DNA from: Rhizobium sp. CFBP 8762
Lineage (GTDB): Bacteria > Pseudomonadota > Alphaproteobacteria > Rhizobiales > Rhizobiaceae
Length of the DNA stretch: 64,000 nucleotides
Assembly: GCF_014841565.1 (NCBI RefSeq)
Contig: NZ_JACYUD010000008.1
Span: 36,220 to 100,219 of the forward strand
Reading direction: 5' to 3'
Position 1 is the stretch's first letter; the number at the start of each line of letters is the position of its first letter. Both the position numbers and the translations under genes were made by a program. Positions 24,141 to 34,045 of the stretch are shown piece by piece. Below the pieces are notes generated by a model that was not told where the DNA came from, searched no databases, and saw only the letters and a program-made list of their open reading frames with translations.

Positions 24141-25702
24141 CGGCGCAGACTACCCAAAATACCGCGGATCAGCGCGCGGCCAAGCTGCGAGCCAGCGGCC
24201 CGTACTACGGATTTCACCGCCGCTTCCACCACCGTCTGTCGTTCACGTGATGGTGCTCTGGTCCTTGGCGTGCTCTGCTGGCCGGAACGGCGGCTTCCCG
24301 TGCCAGCCGGTTGGTCCTCATCGCCAAACCCTGGAAGGGTCCAGCGGTTGTTGGGTTTTTCAGCCTGCTTCGTTGCCTCCTGTGCAGCTTCTGTCGCCTT
24401 GGCGGCCCGCGCCGCCAGAATTTCATAGGCCGACTCGCGGTCCACATCCGCATCATAGAGCCCGCGCACCGGGCTGACAGCCATCAATTCCTTGCGCTCC
24501 GAATCTGTCAAAGGCCCCAATCGCGAAGACGGTGGGCGAATGAGCGTGCGCTGGACGATAGAGGGCACTCCCTTGCCTTCCAGCATGGATACTAAAGCCT
24601 CGCCTGTCGCCAGATTGGTAATTGCCTCCGCGCTGTCAAAATCCGGATTGGCGCGGAAGGTTTCAGCGGCGGTCTTGACGGCTTTCTGCTCACGCGGCGT
24701 GTAGGCGCGTAGTGCATGTTGCACACGGTTTCCAAGCTGGGCCAGCACGGTCTCCGGCACATCCAGCGGGTTCTGCGTTACGAAATAGACCCCGACGCCC
24801 TTGGATCGGATCAGCCGAACCACCTGCTCCACGCGCTCCACCAGCACTTTCGGCGCGTCGTTGAACAAAAGGTGCGCTTCATCGAAGAAGAAGACAAGCT
24901 TGGGCTTGTCGACATCGCCCACTTCCGGCAGTTCCTCAAACAATTCAGAGAGCAGCCACAGCAGAAATGTAGCGTACAGTCGGGGGTTCATCATCAGCTT
25001 TTCAGCCGCAAGCACGGAGATAGCGCCGCGCCCGTCATTGGTGGTGCGCATGATGTCGGTGATTTTCAGAGCGGGTTCGCCAAAGAAATTTTCAGCTCCC
25101 TGTTGCTCCAGAATCAGCAATTCTCGCTGCAAAGAGCCGACAGAGGCTTTCGATACCTGCCCGAACTGACCGGAGAGCGTTGCAGCGTTTTCCGCCATAT
25201 AGGCCAGCATGGCCTGCAAATCCTTGAAGTCCAGCAGTGGAAGACCGCCCTCATCCGCAATCTTGAAGGCGATGTTCAACACGCCTTCCTGCGCATCCGT
25301 GGCGCTGAGCAGACGCGACAGCAAGAGCGGCCCCATTTCCGCCACGGTGGCACGCACCCGATGGCCCTTCTCGCCGTAGATATCCCAGAGGATGGCCGGA
25401 AACTCTTGAAACTCGTAGGGATCAAGCCCGATCTGTTTCGCACGCGCCAGCAGGAAATCCTGGGGCTTGCCAATAGCGGCAATGCCTGACAGGTCGCCCT
25501 TGATATCGGCACAGAATACCGGCACCCCGGCATTGGAAAAGGCTTCGGCCAGCACCTGCAAGGTTACCGTTTTGCCGGTTCCGGTGGCCCCGGTGATGAG
25601 CCCGTGGCGGTTGCCGAACTTCAGGGTGAGATATTGCGGATCGCCCAGACTGTCGTCGGGTTTGCGGCTCGTGCCGATAAAAAGTTTTCCGTCCTGCAAC
25701 AT
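24137..25702 (-). CDS. HerA-like (DUF853, YjgR family) ATPase
   Basis: It encodes 521 residues of the helicase HerA-like/DUF853 family. Walker A is GATGTGKT (residues 38-45) and Walker B is [13 protein letters not shown], with an Arg-rich region and TQNPLDVP matching the sensor motif. The C-terminal ~100 residues are charged and low complexity ([11 protein letters not shown]) and end in a glycine/arginine tail. The family forms hexameric ATPases of unclear cellular role. GGAAA precedes the ATG. The stop codon lies at the edge of the repeat. Confidence 0.88.
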   Translation of the reverse strand: MLQDGKLFIGTSRKPDDSLGDPQYLTLKFGNRHGLITGATGTGKTVTLQVLAEAFSNAGVPVFCADIKGDLSGIAAIGKPQDFLLARAKQIGLDPYEFQEFPAILWDIYGEKGHRVRATVAEMGPLLLSRLLSATDAQEGVLNIAFKIADEGGLPLLDFKDLQAMLAYMAENAATLSGQFGQVSKASVGSLQRELLILEQQGAENFFGEPALKITDIMRTTNDGRGAISVLAAEKLMMNPRLYATFLLWLLSELFEELPEVGDVDKPKLVFFFDEAHLLFNDAPKVLVERVEQVVRLIRSKGVGVYFVTQNPLDVPETVLAQLGNRVQHALRAYTPREQKAVKTAAETFRANPDFDSAEAITNLATGEALVSMLEGKGVPSIVQRTLIRPPSSRLGPLTDSERKELMAVSPVRGLYDADVDRESAYEILAARAAKATEAAQEATKQAEKPNNRWTLPGFGDEDQPAGTGSRRSGQQSTPRTRAPSRERQTVVEAAVKSVVRAAGSQLGRALIRGILGSLRR

Positions 25703-25847
25703 CGTTCACGTTTCCTGTAAGGTCACCATTGCCTTGTTATAGACCCAAGTTATAGGCCAAAGAGGCTCACGAACAATGCTTGAGTTTGACAGCCCGCTTA
25801 ATTACCTTGAGACAGCCTGAACACATGGCCCAAAAATGGAGAGTATC

Positions 25848-26234
25848 ATGGATGAACTGATTGCACGGCTGGTGGCCAATGTCGGAATTGATGCGGCAAC
25901 GGCAGAAAAAGCCGTGGGCATGATTTTGGGCTTTTTGCAGCGCGAAGCCGCGGCCGGGCCGGTCGCCAGCATGATTACCGCTATTCCCGGCGGTCCGGAA
26001 GCGGTGGCAACCTATAATGGCGAGGGCAAGAGCGGCGGCTTTCTCAGCGGCATCGTCTCTGCAATGGGCGGCGGTGTCATGGCGCTCGGCCAGCAATTGA
26101 TGGGCGAAGGCCTCGGCATGGGCGAGATTGGTGCACTGGCAAAGGAAACCATTGCTTTTGCTCGGGAAAAAGCTGGCTCGGACGTGGTGGATGAGGTTGT
26201 CGCCTCAGTGCCTGGTCTTAGTCAGTTCGTTTAG
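25848..26234 (+). CDS. small DUF2267-like protein of unknown function
   Basis: It encodes 128 residues with no signal peptide: a helical N-terminal half (DELIARLVANVGIDAATAEKAVGMILGFL) followed by a Gly/Ala/Met-rich region and a helical C-terminus. The first half recalls DUF2267-type stress-linked proteins (weak). GGAG lies about 7 nt before the ATG at 25848. Located just before sodB with about 100 nt between them. Confidence 0.6.
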   Translation: MDELIARLVANVGIDAATAEKAVGMILGFLQREAAAGPVASMITAIPGGPEAVATYNGEGKSGGFLSGIVSAMGGGVMALGQQLMGEGLGMGEIGALAKETIAFAREKAGSDVVDEVVASVPGLSQFV

Positions 26235-26338
26235 AATCGACGGGAAAATGAGCATGAAGGCGGTTGCCTGTTGCCCGCCTCATGCCTATGTTCCGTTTAC
26301 GGTTTTTAACAAAACCCGTTGCCAAAAGGAGAGAACCC

Positions 26339-26938
26339 ATGGCTTTCGAATTGCCGAACCTTCCCTATGATTACGATGCGCTGGCGCCTTACATGTCGCG
26401 CGAAACGCTCGAATATCACCACGACAAGCACCATCAGGCCTATGTAACTAACGGCAACAAGCTTGCTGAAGAAGCCGGTCTGGCGGACCTTTCGCTGGAA
26501 GAGATTGTCAAGAAATCCTACGGCACCAATCAGCCGCTGTTCAACAATGCTGGCCAGCACTACAACCACCTGCACTTCTGGAACTGGATGAAGAAGGGCG
26601 GCGGCGGCAAGCAGCTTCCTGGCTCGCTGGAAGCTGCTTTCAAATCCGACCTCGGCGGCTACGACAAGTTCCGCGAAGACTTTCTGGCCGCTGGCGCGGG
26701 CCAGTTCGGCTCCGGCTGGGCATGGCTTTCGGTGAAAAACGGCAAGCTGGAAATCTCCAAGACACCAAACGGCGAAAACCCGCTGGTGCATGGCGCAACG
26801 CCGATTCTGGGTGTGGATGTATGGGAACACTCCTACTACATCGACTACCGCAACGCCCGCCCGAAATATCTCGAAGCATTTGTCGATAACCTCATTAACT
26901 GGGATTACGTCGCAGAGCTGTACGAGAAAGCTGCGTAA
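26339..26938 (+). CDS. sodB: superoxide dismutase, Fe/Mn type
   Basis: Dismutates superoxide in the cytoplasm; 199 residues. Metal ligands can be placed in LEYHHDKHHQ (first His), NNAGQHYNHLHFWNWM (second His) and DVWEHSYYIDYRN (Asp and His). The Gln in NAGQHYNH favours the iron-type enzyme, and length and composition match FeSOD. The start at 26339 follows AGGAGAGAACCC; the longer upstream frame is ignored. Confidence 0.94.
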   Translation: MAFELPNLPYDYDALAPYMSRETLEYHHDKHHQAYVTNGNKLAEEAGLADLSLEEIVKKSYGTNQPLFNNAGQHYNHLHFWNWMKKGGGGKQLPGSLEAAFKSDLGGYDKFREDFLAAGAGQFGSGWAWLSVKNGKLEISKTPNGENPLVHGATPILGVDVWEHSYYIDYRNARPKYLEAFVDNLINWDYVAELYEKAA

Positions 26939-26962
26939 AGCTTCGGCCTGAATTGACAGCGT

Positions 26963-27628
26963 TTACCGATCCGCCGTGAAAGCCTGCTTTCGCGGCGGTT
27001 TTGCATCAGCTTTTTTCAATGTCGCAATGAAGTTGCTCAGGGCGGTAAACACGGCGTCCTGTGCTGGTTCGGACACGTGCCATTCCGGAAAATGACCGTC
27101 AACGGCCATACGCGCTAAGCCGTACACCATGGCGCGTGCGCCTAAGATCAGATGATCCAGATCAACGCCGTCGCGCAGTTGCCCGAGATCGCGCGCCTGC
27201 GTCAATACGTCCACCATCAATGTGCGTATTTGGGTATTGTCTCGAACAAGGCTTTCAGAACCTGAAAAATCGATGAGAGTTCGCGAACTGATGATTTGGA
27301 AATAAGTCGTGTTTGAGAGAGCCCAGCGCAGATAACCCCGGCCAATGGCCTCAAACACTTTCAGCGGTTGATTGGGATCTGCCTCTGAGATGGCCTCGGT
27401 AACGGATTGCTTCAAACGAGTCATTGCCTGCTCCGCAACTGCGGTCATCAATGCGGTCTTGGTCCTGAAATGCCGAAACGGCGCACCCGGCGAAACACCG
27501 GCCCGCTTGGCAGCCTCCCTTACGGAGACATGATCTATTCCCTGCTCTTCGATGATAGCAACGGTCGCCTCGACCAAAGCTTGAACAAGGTTTCCGTGAT
27601 GGTATCGAGGGGTATCGGACGTTGCCAT
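26963..27628 (-). CDS. TetR/AcrR family transcriptional regulator
   Basis: It encodes 221 residues. The N-terminal HTH is VSVREAAKRAGVSPGAPFRHFRTKTALMTAVAEQ, with a signature YHHGNLVQALVEAT, typical of the WHG-type TetR subgroup. The C-terminal ligand domain is divergent. It is divergently arranged with the small secreted protein at 27721, and a perfect inverted repeat stands between them, so it probably represses that gene and itself. Confidence 0.88.
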   Translation of the reverse strand: MATSDTPRYHHGNLVQALVEATVAIIEEQGIDHVSVREAAKRAGVSPGAPFRHFRTKTALMTAVAEQAMTRLKQSVTEAISEADPNQPLKVFEAIGRGYLRWALSNTTYFQIISSRTLIDFSGSESLVRDNTQIRTLMVDVLTQARDLGQLRDGVDLDHLILGARAMVYGLARMAVDGHFPEWHVSEPAQDAVFTALSNFIATLKKADAKPPRKQAFTADR

Positions 27629-27685
27629 AAATCCGAACTAGCACAGTCACCAACCAACTCAAACTGTTGACATTCGTATTTCCTA

Positions 27686-27704
27686 ATGTAATCATTGATT
27701 ACAT
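27686..27704. promoter_or_regulatory. TetR operator palindrome
   Basis: ATGTAATC-att-GATTACAT: a perfect 8-bp inverted repeat with a 3-nt spacer, 17 nt before the ATG of the divergent secreted protein gene. Confidence 0.7.
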
Positions 27705-27720
27705 ATTGAGGGAGATTGTC

Positions 27721-28164
27721 ATGATGAAGTTCGCTTATGGAACAGTTCTGTTGCTTGTTTCAGCACTTTCAACCGCGCAAGCCGATGAGGCTCCGAACCT
27801 TGAGATTGTTTGGCCAGTGGCCAACACAGAAATCGCCTTGGGAAGCGATACTCAAAAATCGGTGGGCGTCGTTGTGAAAAGCAATTTCAGGCTCATGCCA
27901 GCGGGACAGTGCGGCGGTGATCCACGGTGCGGTCACATTCACATGAAAATCGATCCTGACGGAGACACATGCAGCGTCCCGGGAAAGACCTATAACAGCA
28001 TGAACAGCGACTTCGGCGGAAACTTGATAAAAGCCAATTTTGGATACTGCGCAGTTCCGTCCGGCAAGCATGTTATTGGCATTCTGTTAGCAGACGATCA
28101 CCACCAGCCTGTTCTTTCAAACGGTAAGCCCGTGACGGCATTGATCCCTGTCACCACCCGCTAA
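27721..28164 (+). CDS. small periplasmic protein of unknown function
   Basis: It encodes 147 residues. A signal peptide ends around QADEAPN. The mature part has a Cys/His-rich loop (GQCGGDPRCGHIHMKIDPDGDTC) and GYCAVPSGKHVIGILLADDHHQPV, suggesting a beta-sandwich fold with possible metal binding; the arrangement resembles DUF4399-like proteins, but I am not sure. GGGAG is 6 nt before the ATG. Probably controlled by the TetR gene transcribed away from it. Confidence 0.6.
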   Translation: MMKFAYGTVLLLVSALSTAQADEAPNLEIVWPVANTEIALGSDTQKSVGVVVKSNFRLMPAGQCGGDPRCGHIHMKIDPDGDTCSVPGKTYNSMNSDFGGNLIKANFGYCAVPSGKHVIGILLADDHHQPVLSNGKPVTALIPVTTR

Positions 28165-28799
28165 TCGTTCTGTCGAGCATTTGCGTCCAAAATCAACGTC
28201 GTCAAACCACGCCCCATTCGGGTAAGAGTCTGAGCGTCCGCACCAGCTCTTGCCCGGACCGCCATGCCGTTCAACATTGCAGTTGTTAACTTCGCGTAAA
28301 TCGGTATATCGGCTTCCGTAGGAAGTTCACCTACCCGTTGCGCGCGTAAGAAACGGTCTTCAAAAAGCCGGTCCATTTCGTCCAGTGCCAGCCTGAGCGA
28401 CTCCCTTATTTCAGCATCGCCAACGGCTTCTACAACCGCCGTGGAGATGAAGAAGCACCCGCGCTGACCAGTTTCACCTGTACGGTATGTGTCCGTTGCC
28501 AGCGCAAATAACCGCATCAGTGCCTGCTGCAACGGTTCGTCAATGGATAGGAGATCACTGAGCGTTGCAACAGTATCCTGAAGCGCCTTCGTAAATGCAG
28601 CCATATACAATGCATGTTTATCACCGAAAGCACTGTATAGGCTGGGCCTGTTTAGGCCCGTCGCAATGACTAAATTGTCAAGTGAAGTTGCCGCATATCC
28701 ACCGTTCCAGAAAGCGTCTTGCGCACGGCTTAAAACATTTTGGGTATCGAACGCTCGCGGACGACCACGCCCTCGCTTCGTGTTGCTCACATCATCCAT
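28161..28799 (-). CDS. TetR/AcrR family transcriptional regulator
   Basis: It encodes 212 residues. The N-terminus is GRGRPRAFDTQNVLSRAQDAF, and the HTH (TSLDNLVIATGLNRPSLYSAFGDKHALY) is typical of the AcrR-like branch. The ATG at 28799 (MDDVSN) is preferred; the frame is open 15 codons upstream. The 3' end overlaps the stop of the convergent secreted protein by 4 nt. It is divergent from the GST-like gene. Confidence 0.85.
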   Translation of the reverse strand: MDDVSNTKRGRGRPRAFDTQNVLSRAQDAFWNGGYAATSLDNLVIATGLNRPSLYSAFGDKHALYMAAFTKALQDTVATLSDLLSIDEPLQQALMRLFALATDTYRTGETGQRGCFFISTAVVEAVGDAEIRESLRLALDEMDRLFEDRFLRAQRVGELPTEADIPIYAKLTTAMLNGMAVRARAGADAQTLTRMGRGLTTLILDANARQND

Positions 28800-28854
28800 A
28801 TTTTGTACTGATCCGCATATAATTAGTTGACTTATGAGCAACAATTAATATTCA

Positions 28855-28870
28855 TGTACTGTAATGTACA
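28855..28870. promoter_or_regulatory. palindromic site between TetR and GST genes
   Basis: TGTAC-tgtaat-GTACA forms a 5-bp inverted repeat with a 6-nt spacer, followed by another GTAC-like element. It lies 23 nt before the GST start, a position suited to a TetR operator. Confidence 0.5.
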
Positions 28871-28892
28871 AAGATACTTTTGGGAGACAGCT

Positions 28893-29540
28893 GTGGATTT
28901 ATTCTTTTCCCCGTTTGCATGCTCGATGGCAAGCCGCATCAGCTTTTATGAAGCAGGAGCAGACAACGATGTAATTTTCCACCAAGTGAATGTTCAGACA
29001 AAACAGCTAATTGCTGATGCCTCCGATTATCGCACTATCAACGCGAGCGGCCAAGTGCCTGCCTTGCGTCTTGCCGATGGAACCATTCTAACCGAAAATT
29101 TTTCAATTCTAACTTTCCTGGCCGACGCCTATCCGGCTGCGGGCATTGGGCCCACAACGGCACCGGAAAAGTACAAGCTCGCGCAATGGCTAAGTTTTGT
29201 TAGCACTGAACTGCACAAGCAGGTCTTCACGCCATTGTTAAGCACGGTATCAAATGATGGTGCCAAAGCCTTTGCGCGCCAGTCTGCTGCAGAGCGTTTC
29301 ACGCGCTTAAACAGACATCTTCACAACCGCAATTATCTGCTCGAACATTTCAGCGTGGCGGATGCCTATCTTGTTGTCGTCTTGAACTGGGCGCAGTTTG
29401 TGGACATCGACTTGCGGCTGTTTGCGACAGTTAACGATTACCTGACCCGGCTAAACGCGCGCCCTTCGGTTGCGCGGGCGCTGGCTGAAGAAATGGAACT
29501 GATGGCCGCTGAAAACGCCAGACAGCAGACGGCAGAATAA
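28893..29540 (+). CDS. glutathione S-transferase family protein
   Basis: It encodes 215 residues. The N-terminus MDLFFSPFACSMASRISFYEAGA carries the catalytic-loop pattern of the thioredoxin fold, and GQVPALRLADGTILTENFSILTFL contains the cis-Pro and the Glu-Asn glutathione site. The C-terminal domain is helical. The start is the GTG at 28893, which has GGGAG about 7 nt upstream. Probably repressed by the divergent TetR protein; an inverted repeat sits between the starts. Substrate unknown. Confidence 0.85.
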   Translation: MDLFFSPFACSMASRISFYEAGADNDVIFHQVNVQTKQLIADASDYRTINASGQVPALRLADGTILTENFSILTFLADAYPAAGIGPTTAPEKYKLAQWLSFVSTELHKQVFTPLLSTVSNDGAKAFARQSAAERFTRLNRHLHNRNYLLEHFSVADAYLVVVLNWAQFVDIDLRLFATVNDYLTRLNARPSVARALAEEMELMAAENARQQTAE

Positions 29541-29544
29541 ACGA

Positions 29545-29577
29545 GACAAACAAAAAGGGCCGCTAAAAGCGGCCCTC
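29545..29577 (-). terminator. intrinsic terminator for the short minus-strand gene (also downstream of the GST)
   Basis: AGGGCCGC-TTTTA-GCGGCCCT stem, 8 bp. On the minus strand it is followed by TTTTTGTTTG, on the plus strand only by CCAT, so it works mainly for minus-strand transcription. Confidence 0.7.
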
Positions 29578-29630
29578 CATGAGTTCTGCCTGTGAAGGCA
29601 CTGGATCATCATGATCCGCGGAAGGTTGGG

Positions 29631-29705
29631 TCAGGCCGAGGGCTGCCCCGTCAAAACCACACCCATTCCCATGCCAGTCACGAGGCTCGAAATCTCATTA
29701 GACAT
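29631..29705 (-). CDS. very small protein (24 residues), unannotated type
   Basis: ATG at 29705 to TGA at 29631. It is preceded by AAAGGAAGGTGATCC, an unusually strong Shine-Dalgarno at ideal distance, and the region ends in a terminator on the same strand (29545-29577). The peptide begins MSNEISSLVTGMGMG, is hydrophobic, and ends QPSA. Its role is unknown: a membrane microprotein or leader peptide are both possible. No downstream gene follows on this strand in the expected place, which argues for a peptide product. Confidence 0.4.
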   Translation of the reverse strand: MSNEISSLVTGMGMGVVLTGQPSA

Positions 29706-29783
29706 TGGATCACCTTCCTTTCGTTACGTTGCTGTTGAAACCAAGGTAAGCGATATTCTCGCGATTACAAGCGGCAAATGCTT

Positions 29784-30782
29784 TTATATCAGTTTCAAGA
29801 TGATCTTGCCGATGTGGGTGCTGGATTCCATCAGCCGGTGCGCTTCCGCAACGTCTGCAAACGGCACAATATCGTGGATGACGGGCGCAACGGTTCCAGC
29901 CTCCAGCAAGGGCCAGACGTCCCTTAGCAACCCATCGCGAATGGCCATTTTTTCATCCGCTGTGCGGGGGCGGAGTGTGGAGCCAGTCACAGTCAGCCGC
30001 TTGGTCAGGATTGGCGTGAGGTTGGCCCTGTCGGCCACTGCTCCCAGGAGAAAGGCGATGATGACCAAACGGCCATTGCGCGCCAGCGATGACAGGTTAC
30101 GGTCGAAATACGCGGCCCCCACCATATCAAGAATAACGTCCACGCCTTTACCATCGGTCTGCGTCTTGATGACAGCCTGAAAATCTTCATTCCGATAGTT
30201 GATGGCGCGCTCAGCTCCCAGATCGATGCAAGCCTTGCATTTGTCATCGCTCCCGGCGGTGACAAAGACTTTTGCCCCGAAGGCTTTCGCAAGCTGAATG
30301 GCCGTGGTGCCGATGCCGCTGCTTCCGCCGTGCACGAGCAAGGTTTCACCTTTCTTTAGTCGCCCAATATCGAAAACATTTGCCCAGACGGTGAAGAAGG
30401 TTTCCGGCAGGGCTGCGGCCTGTACGGCGTCATAGCCCTTGGGCCACGGCAGAACCTGCCCTTGCGGCAGCAGGCAGTATTGCGCATAGCCGCCACCATT
30501 GGCGAGACCGCAGACCCGGTCGCCAACTGCGAAACGGGTTACCCCCTCGCCGACACTGACGATTTCACCGGCCACTTCCAGACCGAGAATGGGGCTTGCA
30601 CCGGGCGGCGGCGGATATTCGCCTTTGCGCTGCGCCACATCCGGGCGGTTCACCCCCGCCGCCTGCACGTGGACAAGCACGTGACCGGGCGTAACCTCAG
30701 GCACCGGGCCTGTGGACAGCACCATCGCGTCCGGCGCGCCGGGGCTTGGCAGATCAATGAGGGACATGGTGGCGGGTATCAT
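29784..30782 (-). CDS. NAD(P)H-quinone oxidoreductase, zinc-type MDR superfamily
   Basis: It encodes 332 residues of the PIG3/QOR type (medium-chain dehydrogenase without the catalytic zinc). Markers are [75 protein letters not shown] (Rossmann fold) and [31 protein letters not shown] C-terminus. An ATG at 30767 would also be a valid start. Cytosolic quinone reduction is the usual role (inference from family). Confidence 0.88.
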   Translation of the reverse strand: MIPATMSLIDLPSPGAPDAMVLSTGPVPEVTPGHVLVHVQAAGVNRPDVAQRKGEYPPPPGASPILGLEVAGEIVSVGEGVTRFAVGDRVCGLANGGGYAQYCLLPQGQVLPWPKGYDAVQAAALPETFFTVWANVFDIGRLKKGETLLVHGGSSGIGTTAIQLAKAFGAKVFVTAGSDDKCKACIDLGAERAINYRNEDFQAVIKTQTDGKGVDVILDMVGAAYFDRNLSSLARNGRLVIIAFLLGAVADRANLTPILTKRLTVTGSTLRPRTADEKMAIRDGLLRDVWPLLEAGTVAPVIHDIVPFADVAEAHRLMESSTHIGKIILKLI

Positions 30783-30817
30783 GGCGAACTATCCAATTTC
30801 AGCTAGGGCTAAGAGTT

Positions 30818-30919
30818 AAAGCATAATCCGACCGGAGCGAAGCGAGGATCGAAAAGATATGCTTACAATTAAAGGACTTAGAGCGCCGATCTGATTCAAT
30901 CAGATCGAATAGCGCTCAA
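30818..30919. repeat. dispersed repeat family B, copy 3
   Basis: AAAGCATAATCCGACCGGAGCG...AAAAGATATGCTTAC then TTAGAGCGCCGATCTGATTC...CAGATCGAATAGCGCTC. It differs from copy 1 by one missing T in GATTATGC. It lies between the quinone oxidoreductase and betC, where a betI gene is usual in related operons. Confidence 0.75.
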
Positions 30920-31050
30920 GCGTTAGCAAACCAGAAGTCAAAGCGGTTGAATGTCATAGCGCCGTGTCGGATTTAAGATACCTTTTGCAGCAAAACAGCA
31001 GTAAGCACGATAGCTTAACCTGTGAACATGACATTCAAGGCACGCCCCGC

Positions 31051-32571
31051 ATGAAGCCGAATATTCTCATCATCATGGTCGATCAGCTCAACGGCACGCT
31101 GTTTCCGGATGGTCCCGCAGAGTGGCTGCATGCACCGCACCTGAAAGCGCTGGCCGCGCGTTCGGCACGCTTCGTCAACAACTACACCTCCTCGCCGCTC
31201 TGTGCCCCGGCACGGGCTTCCTTCATGGCAGGACAGTTGCCCAGCCGCACACAAGTCTATGACAACGCAGCCGAATATGCCTCTTCCATTCCTACATTTG
31301 CGCACCATCTGCGCCGCGCCGGATATTACACCGCGCTATCGGGCAAAATGCACTTTGTCGGGCCGGATCAGTTGCATGGTTTTGAGGAGCGGCTGACCAC
31401 CGATATCTACCCGGCTGATTTTGGCTGGACGCCGGACTACCGCAAGCCCGGGGAGCGGATTGACTGGTGGTATCACAACCTCGGCTCGGTCACCGGCGCA
31501 GGCGTGGCTGAAATTACCAACCAGATGGAATATGATGATGAAGTGGCGTTTCTGGCCAATCAGAAACTCTACCATCTGTCGCGTGAAAACGATGATGCCG
31601 AACGCCGCCCATGGGCGCTGACGGTTTCATTTACGCACCCGCACGACCCCTATGTGGCGCGGCAGAAATTTTGGGATCTCTACGAAGACTGTCCCTATCT
31701 GCTGCCGGAAACCCCAGATATTCCCCTGTCGGAGCAGGACCCCCATTCTCTGCGGTTGATTGAAGCCTGCGATTACAAGAACTTTGCTGTCACGCAGGAA
31801 GACGTGCGCCGCTCACGACGCGCCTATTTTGCCAACATCTCCTACATTGATGAGAAAGTGGGCGAGCTGATGGACACCCTCACCCGCACGCGCATGCTGG
31901 AAAACACGGCCATTCTGTTCTGCTCCGACCATGGCGATATGCTGGGCGAGCGCGGCCTGTGGTTTAAGATGAACTTCTTTGAAGGTTCCGCCCGTGTGCC
32001 GCTGATGGTAGCCGGCCCCGGAATTGCCAGCGGCACCTATCTGGCCCCGGTTTCCAATCTGGATGTAGCGCCAACGCTGGCCGACATCGCCGGGATCTCC
32101 ATGGAGGAGATCATGCCGTGGACCGATGGCACCAGCCTGATGCCGATGACCCGTGGCGAGCCGCGTGTTGCGCCGGTGCTGATGGAATATGCCGCCGAAG
32201 GCTCCATCGCGCCGCTTGTCGCCATTCGCGAGGGCAAGTGGAAATATATCCATTGCCTCGCAGATCCCGATCAACTCTACGATGTGGAGTCCGACCCCGC
32301 CGAGACGATCAATCTTGCGGGCGACCCCGCCCATGCTCGCACGCTGGCGGCATTCACGGAAATGCGGCTGGCCCGCTGGAATATGCATACATTCGATGCC
32401 GCCGTGCGTGAAAGTCAAGCGCGGCGCTGGGTTGTGTATGAGGCCCTTCGCAATGGCAGCTACTATCCGTGGGATTACCAGCCGCTGCAAAAAGCGTCAG
32501 AGCGCTACATGCGCAACCATATGGACCTGAATATTCTGGAAGAGTCCAAACGCTATCCAAGAGGTGAATGA
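31051..32571 (+). CDS. betC: choline-sulfatase
   Basis: Hydrolyses choline-O-sulfate to choline and sulfate; 506 residues, sulfatase family. The catalytic Cys (later formylglycine) is C51 in [11 protein letters not shown], the C-x-P-x-R motif. Metal ligands appear in [12 protein letters not shown] and [12 protein letters not shown]. The ATG at 31051 begins [12 protein letters not shown] as in other BetC proteins; the frame extends upstream without family similarity. It is the first gene of betC-betB-betA. Confidence 0.93.
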   Translation: MKPNILIIMVDQLNGTLFPDGPAEWLHAPHLKALAARSARFVNNYTSSPLCAPARASFMAGQLPSRTQVYDNAAEYASSIPTFAHHLRRAGYYTALSGKMHFVGPDQLHGFEERLTTDIYPADFGWTPDYRKPGERIDWWYHNLGSVTGAGVAEITNQMEYDDEVAFLANQKLYHLSRENDDAERRPWALTVSFTHPHDPYVARQKFWDLYEDCPYLLPETPDIPLSEQDPHSLRLIEACDYKNFAVTQEDVRRSRRAYFANISYIDEKVGELMDTLTRTRMLENTAILFCSDHGDMLGERGLWFKMNFFEGSARVPLMVAGPGIASGTYLAPVSNLDVAPTLADIAGISMEEIMPWTDGTSLMPMTRGEPRVAPVLMEYAAEGSIAPLVAIREGKWKYIHCLADPDQLYDVESDPAETINLAGDPAHARTLAAFTEMRLARWNMHTFDAAVRESQARRWVVYEALRNGSYYPWDYQPLQKASERYMRNHMDLNILEESKRYPRGE

Positions 32572-32572
32572 A

Positions 32573-34036
32573 TTGAGAGCCCAGCCCAAAGCCTCGCATT
32601 TTATTGATGGCGATTATGTGGAGGACAAGGACGGCACGCCATTCGATAGCGTGTACCCTGCAACCGGCGAGGTTATCGCCCGGCTGCATGCCGCCACGCC
32701 TGCCATTGTGGAACGCGCCATTGCTGCCGCCAAGCGGGCACAGCCGGAATGGGCAGCCCTCAGCCCCACCGCCCGTGGGCGCATTCTCAAGCGCGCGGCC
32801 GACATTATGCGGACACGCAACCGCGAATTGTCGGAACTGGAAACGCTCGATACCGGCAAGCCGATACAGGAAACCATCGTTGCGGACCCGACGTCCGGTG
32901 CCGACAGCTTCGAGTTTTTCGGTGGCGTGGCGGCAGCCGCGTTGAATGGCGATTACATTCCGCTGGGCGGGGATTTCGCCTTCACCAAACGGGTGCCGCT
33001 GGGCGTTTGTGTCGGCATCGGCGCGTGGAACTACCCGCAGCAGATTGCCTGCTGGAAAACCGCGCCAGCGTTGATCTCCGGCAATGCCATGGTGTTCAAA
33101 CCTTCGGAAAACACGCCGTTGGGTGCGCTGAAAATCGCCGAGATTCTGGTGGAAGCCGGTCTGCCGAAGGGGCTGTTTAACGTCATTCAGGGTGACCGCG
33201 AGACCGGACCCCTGCTGGTGAACCATAAGGATGTGGCCAAGGTGTCGCTGACCGGCTCGGTCCCCACGGGCCGCAAGGTCTATGCGGCAGCGGCCAGTGG
33301 GTTGCGCCATGTGACCATGGAACTGGGCGGCAAATCCCCCCTGATCGTGTTTGACGATGCCGATTTGGAATCGGCCATTGGCGGCGCAATGCTTGGCAAT
33401 TTCTACTCTACCGGTCAGGTCTGCTCCAACGGCACCCGCGTTTTCGTGCATCGCACTATCAAACACGCGTTTCTGGCCCGCCTGAAAGAGCGCACGGACG
33501 CCATCGTGATCGGCGATCCGCTGGATGACGCCACGCAGATGGGGCCGATGGTGTCCATGGCCCAGCGCGAAAAGGTGCTGGATTACATTGCAAAAGGCCG
33601 GGAAGAAGGCGCGCGGCTGATTACCGGCGGCGGCATTCCCAATGCCGTGAATGCCGAAGGCACCTATATTCAACCGACCGTCTTTGCCGATGTGACGGAC
33701 GATATGACGATTGCCCGCGAGGAAATCTTCGGGCCTGTCATGTGCGTACTGGATTTTGACGATGAAGACGAAGTTCTGGTTCGCGCCAACGGCACGGAGT
33801 TCGGCCTGTCAGCGGGTGTATTTACCGCCGATCTCACCCGCGGACACCGCGTGGCCGACCGGCTGGAAGCCGGTATTGTCTGGATCAACACCTACAATCT
33901 CTGCCCCGTCGAAATTCCCTTCGGCGGTTCCAAGCAATCGGGCTTCGGGCGGGAAAATTCACTCGCCGCGCTGAACCACTATACCGAGTTGAAGACCGTG
34001 TATGTGGCAATGTCGCCCGTGCAATCTCCTTACTGA
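32573..34036 (+). CDS. betB: betaine aldehyde dehydrogenase
   Basis: Oxidises betaine aldehyde to glycine betaine with NAD(P); 487 residues. Catalytic Cys in [11 protein letters not shown], catalytic Glu in [10 protein letters not shown], cofactor loop [11 protein letters not shown]. The start is taken as TTG at 32573: it gives M-R-A-Q-P-K-A-S-H, matching the N-terminus I recall for rhizobial BetB, and AGAGG lies 8 nt upstream. A GTG at 32564 would overlap betC. Translation is coupled to betC, whose stop lies at 32571. Confidence 0.92.
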   Translation: MRAQPKASHFIDGDYVEDKDGTPFDSVYPATGEVIARLHAATPAIVERAIAAAKRAQPEWAALSPTARGRILKRAADIMRTRNRELSELETLDTGKPIQETIVADPTSGADSFEFFGGVAAAALNGDYIPLGGDFAFTKRVPLGVCVGIGAWNYPQQIACWKTAPALISGNAMVFKPSENTPLGALKIAEILVEAGLPKGLFNVIQGDRETGPLLVNHKDVAKVSLTGSVPTGRKVYAAAASGLRHVTMELGGKSPLIVFDDADLESAIGGAMLGNFYSTGQVCSNGTRVFVHRTIKHAFLARLKERTDAIVIGDPLDDATQMGPMVSMAQREKVLDYIAKGREEGARLITGGGIPNAVNAEGTYIQPTVFADVTDDMTIAREEIFGPVMCVLDFDDEDEVLVRANGTEFGLSAGVFTADLTRGHRVADRLEAGIVWINTYNLCPVEIPFGGSKQSGFGRENSLAALNHYTELKTVYVAMSPVQSPY

Positions 34037-34045
34037 GTCTCGATC

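Noticed and set aside
32354..33673. 439-residue minus-strand frame opposite betB
   Set aside because: Antisense shadow of betB and betC; composition is typical of antisense frames and no motif is present.
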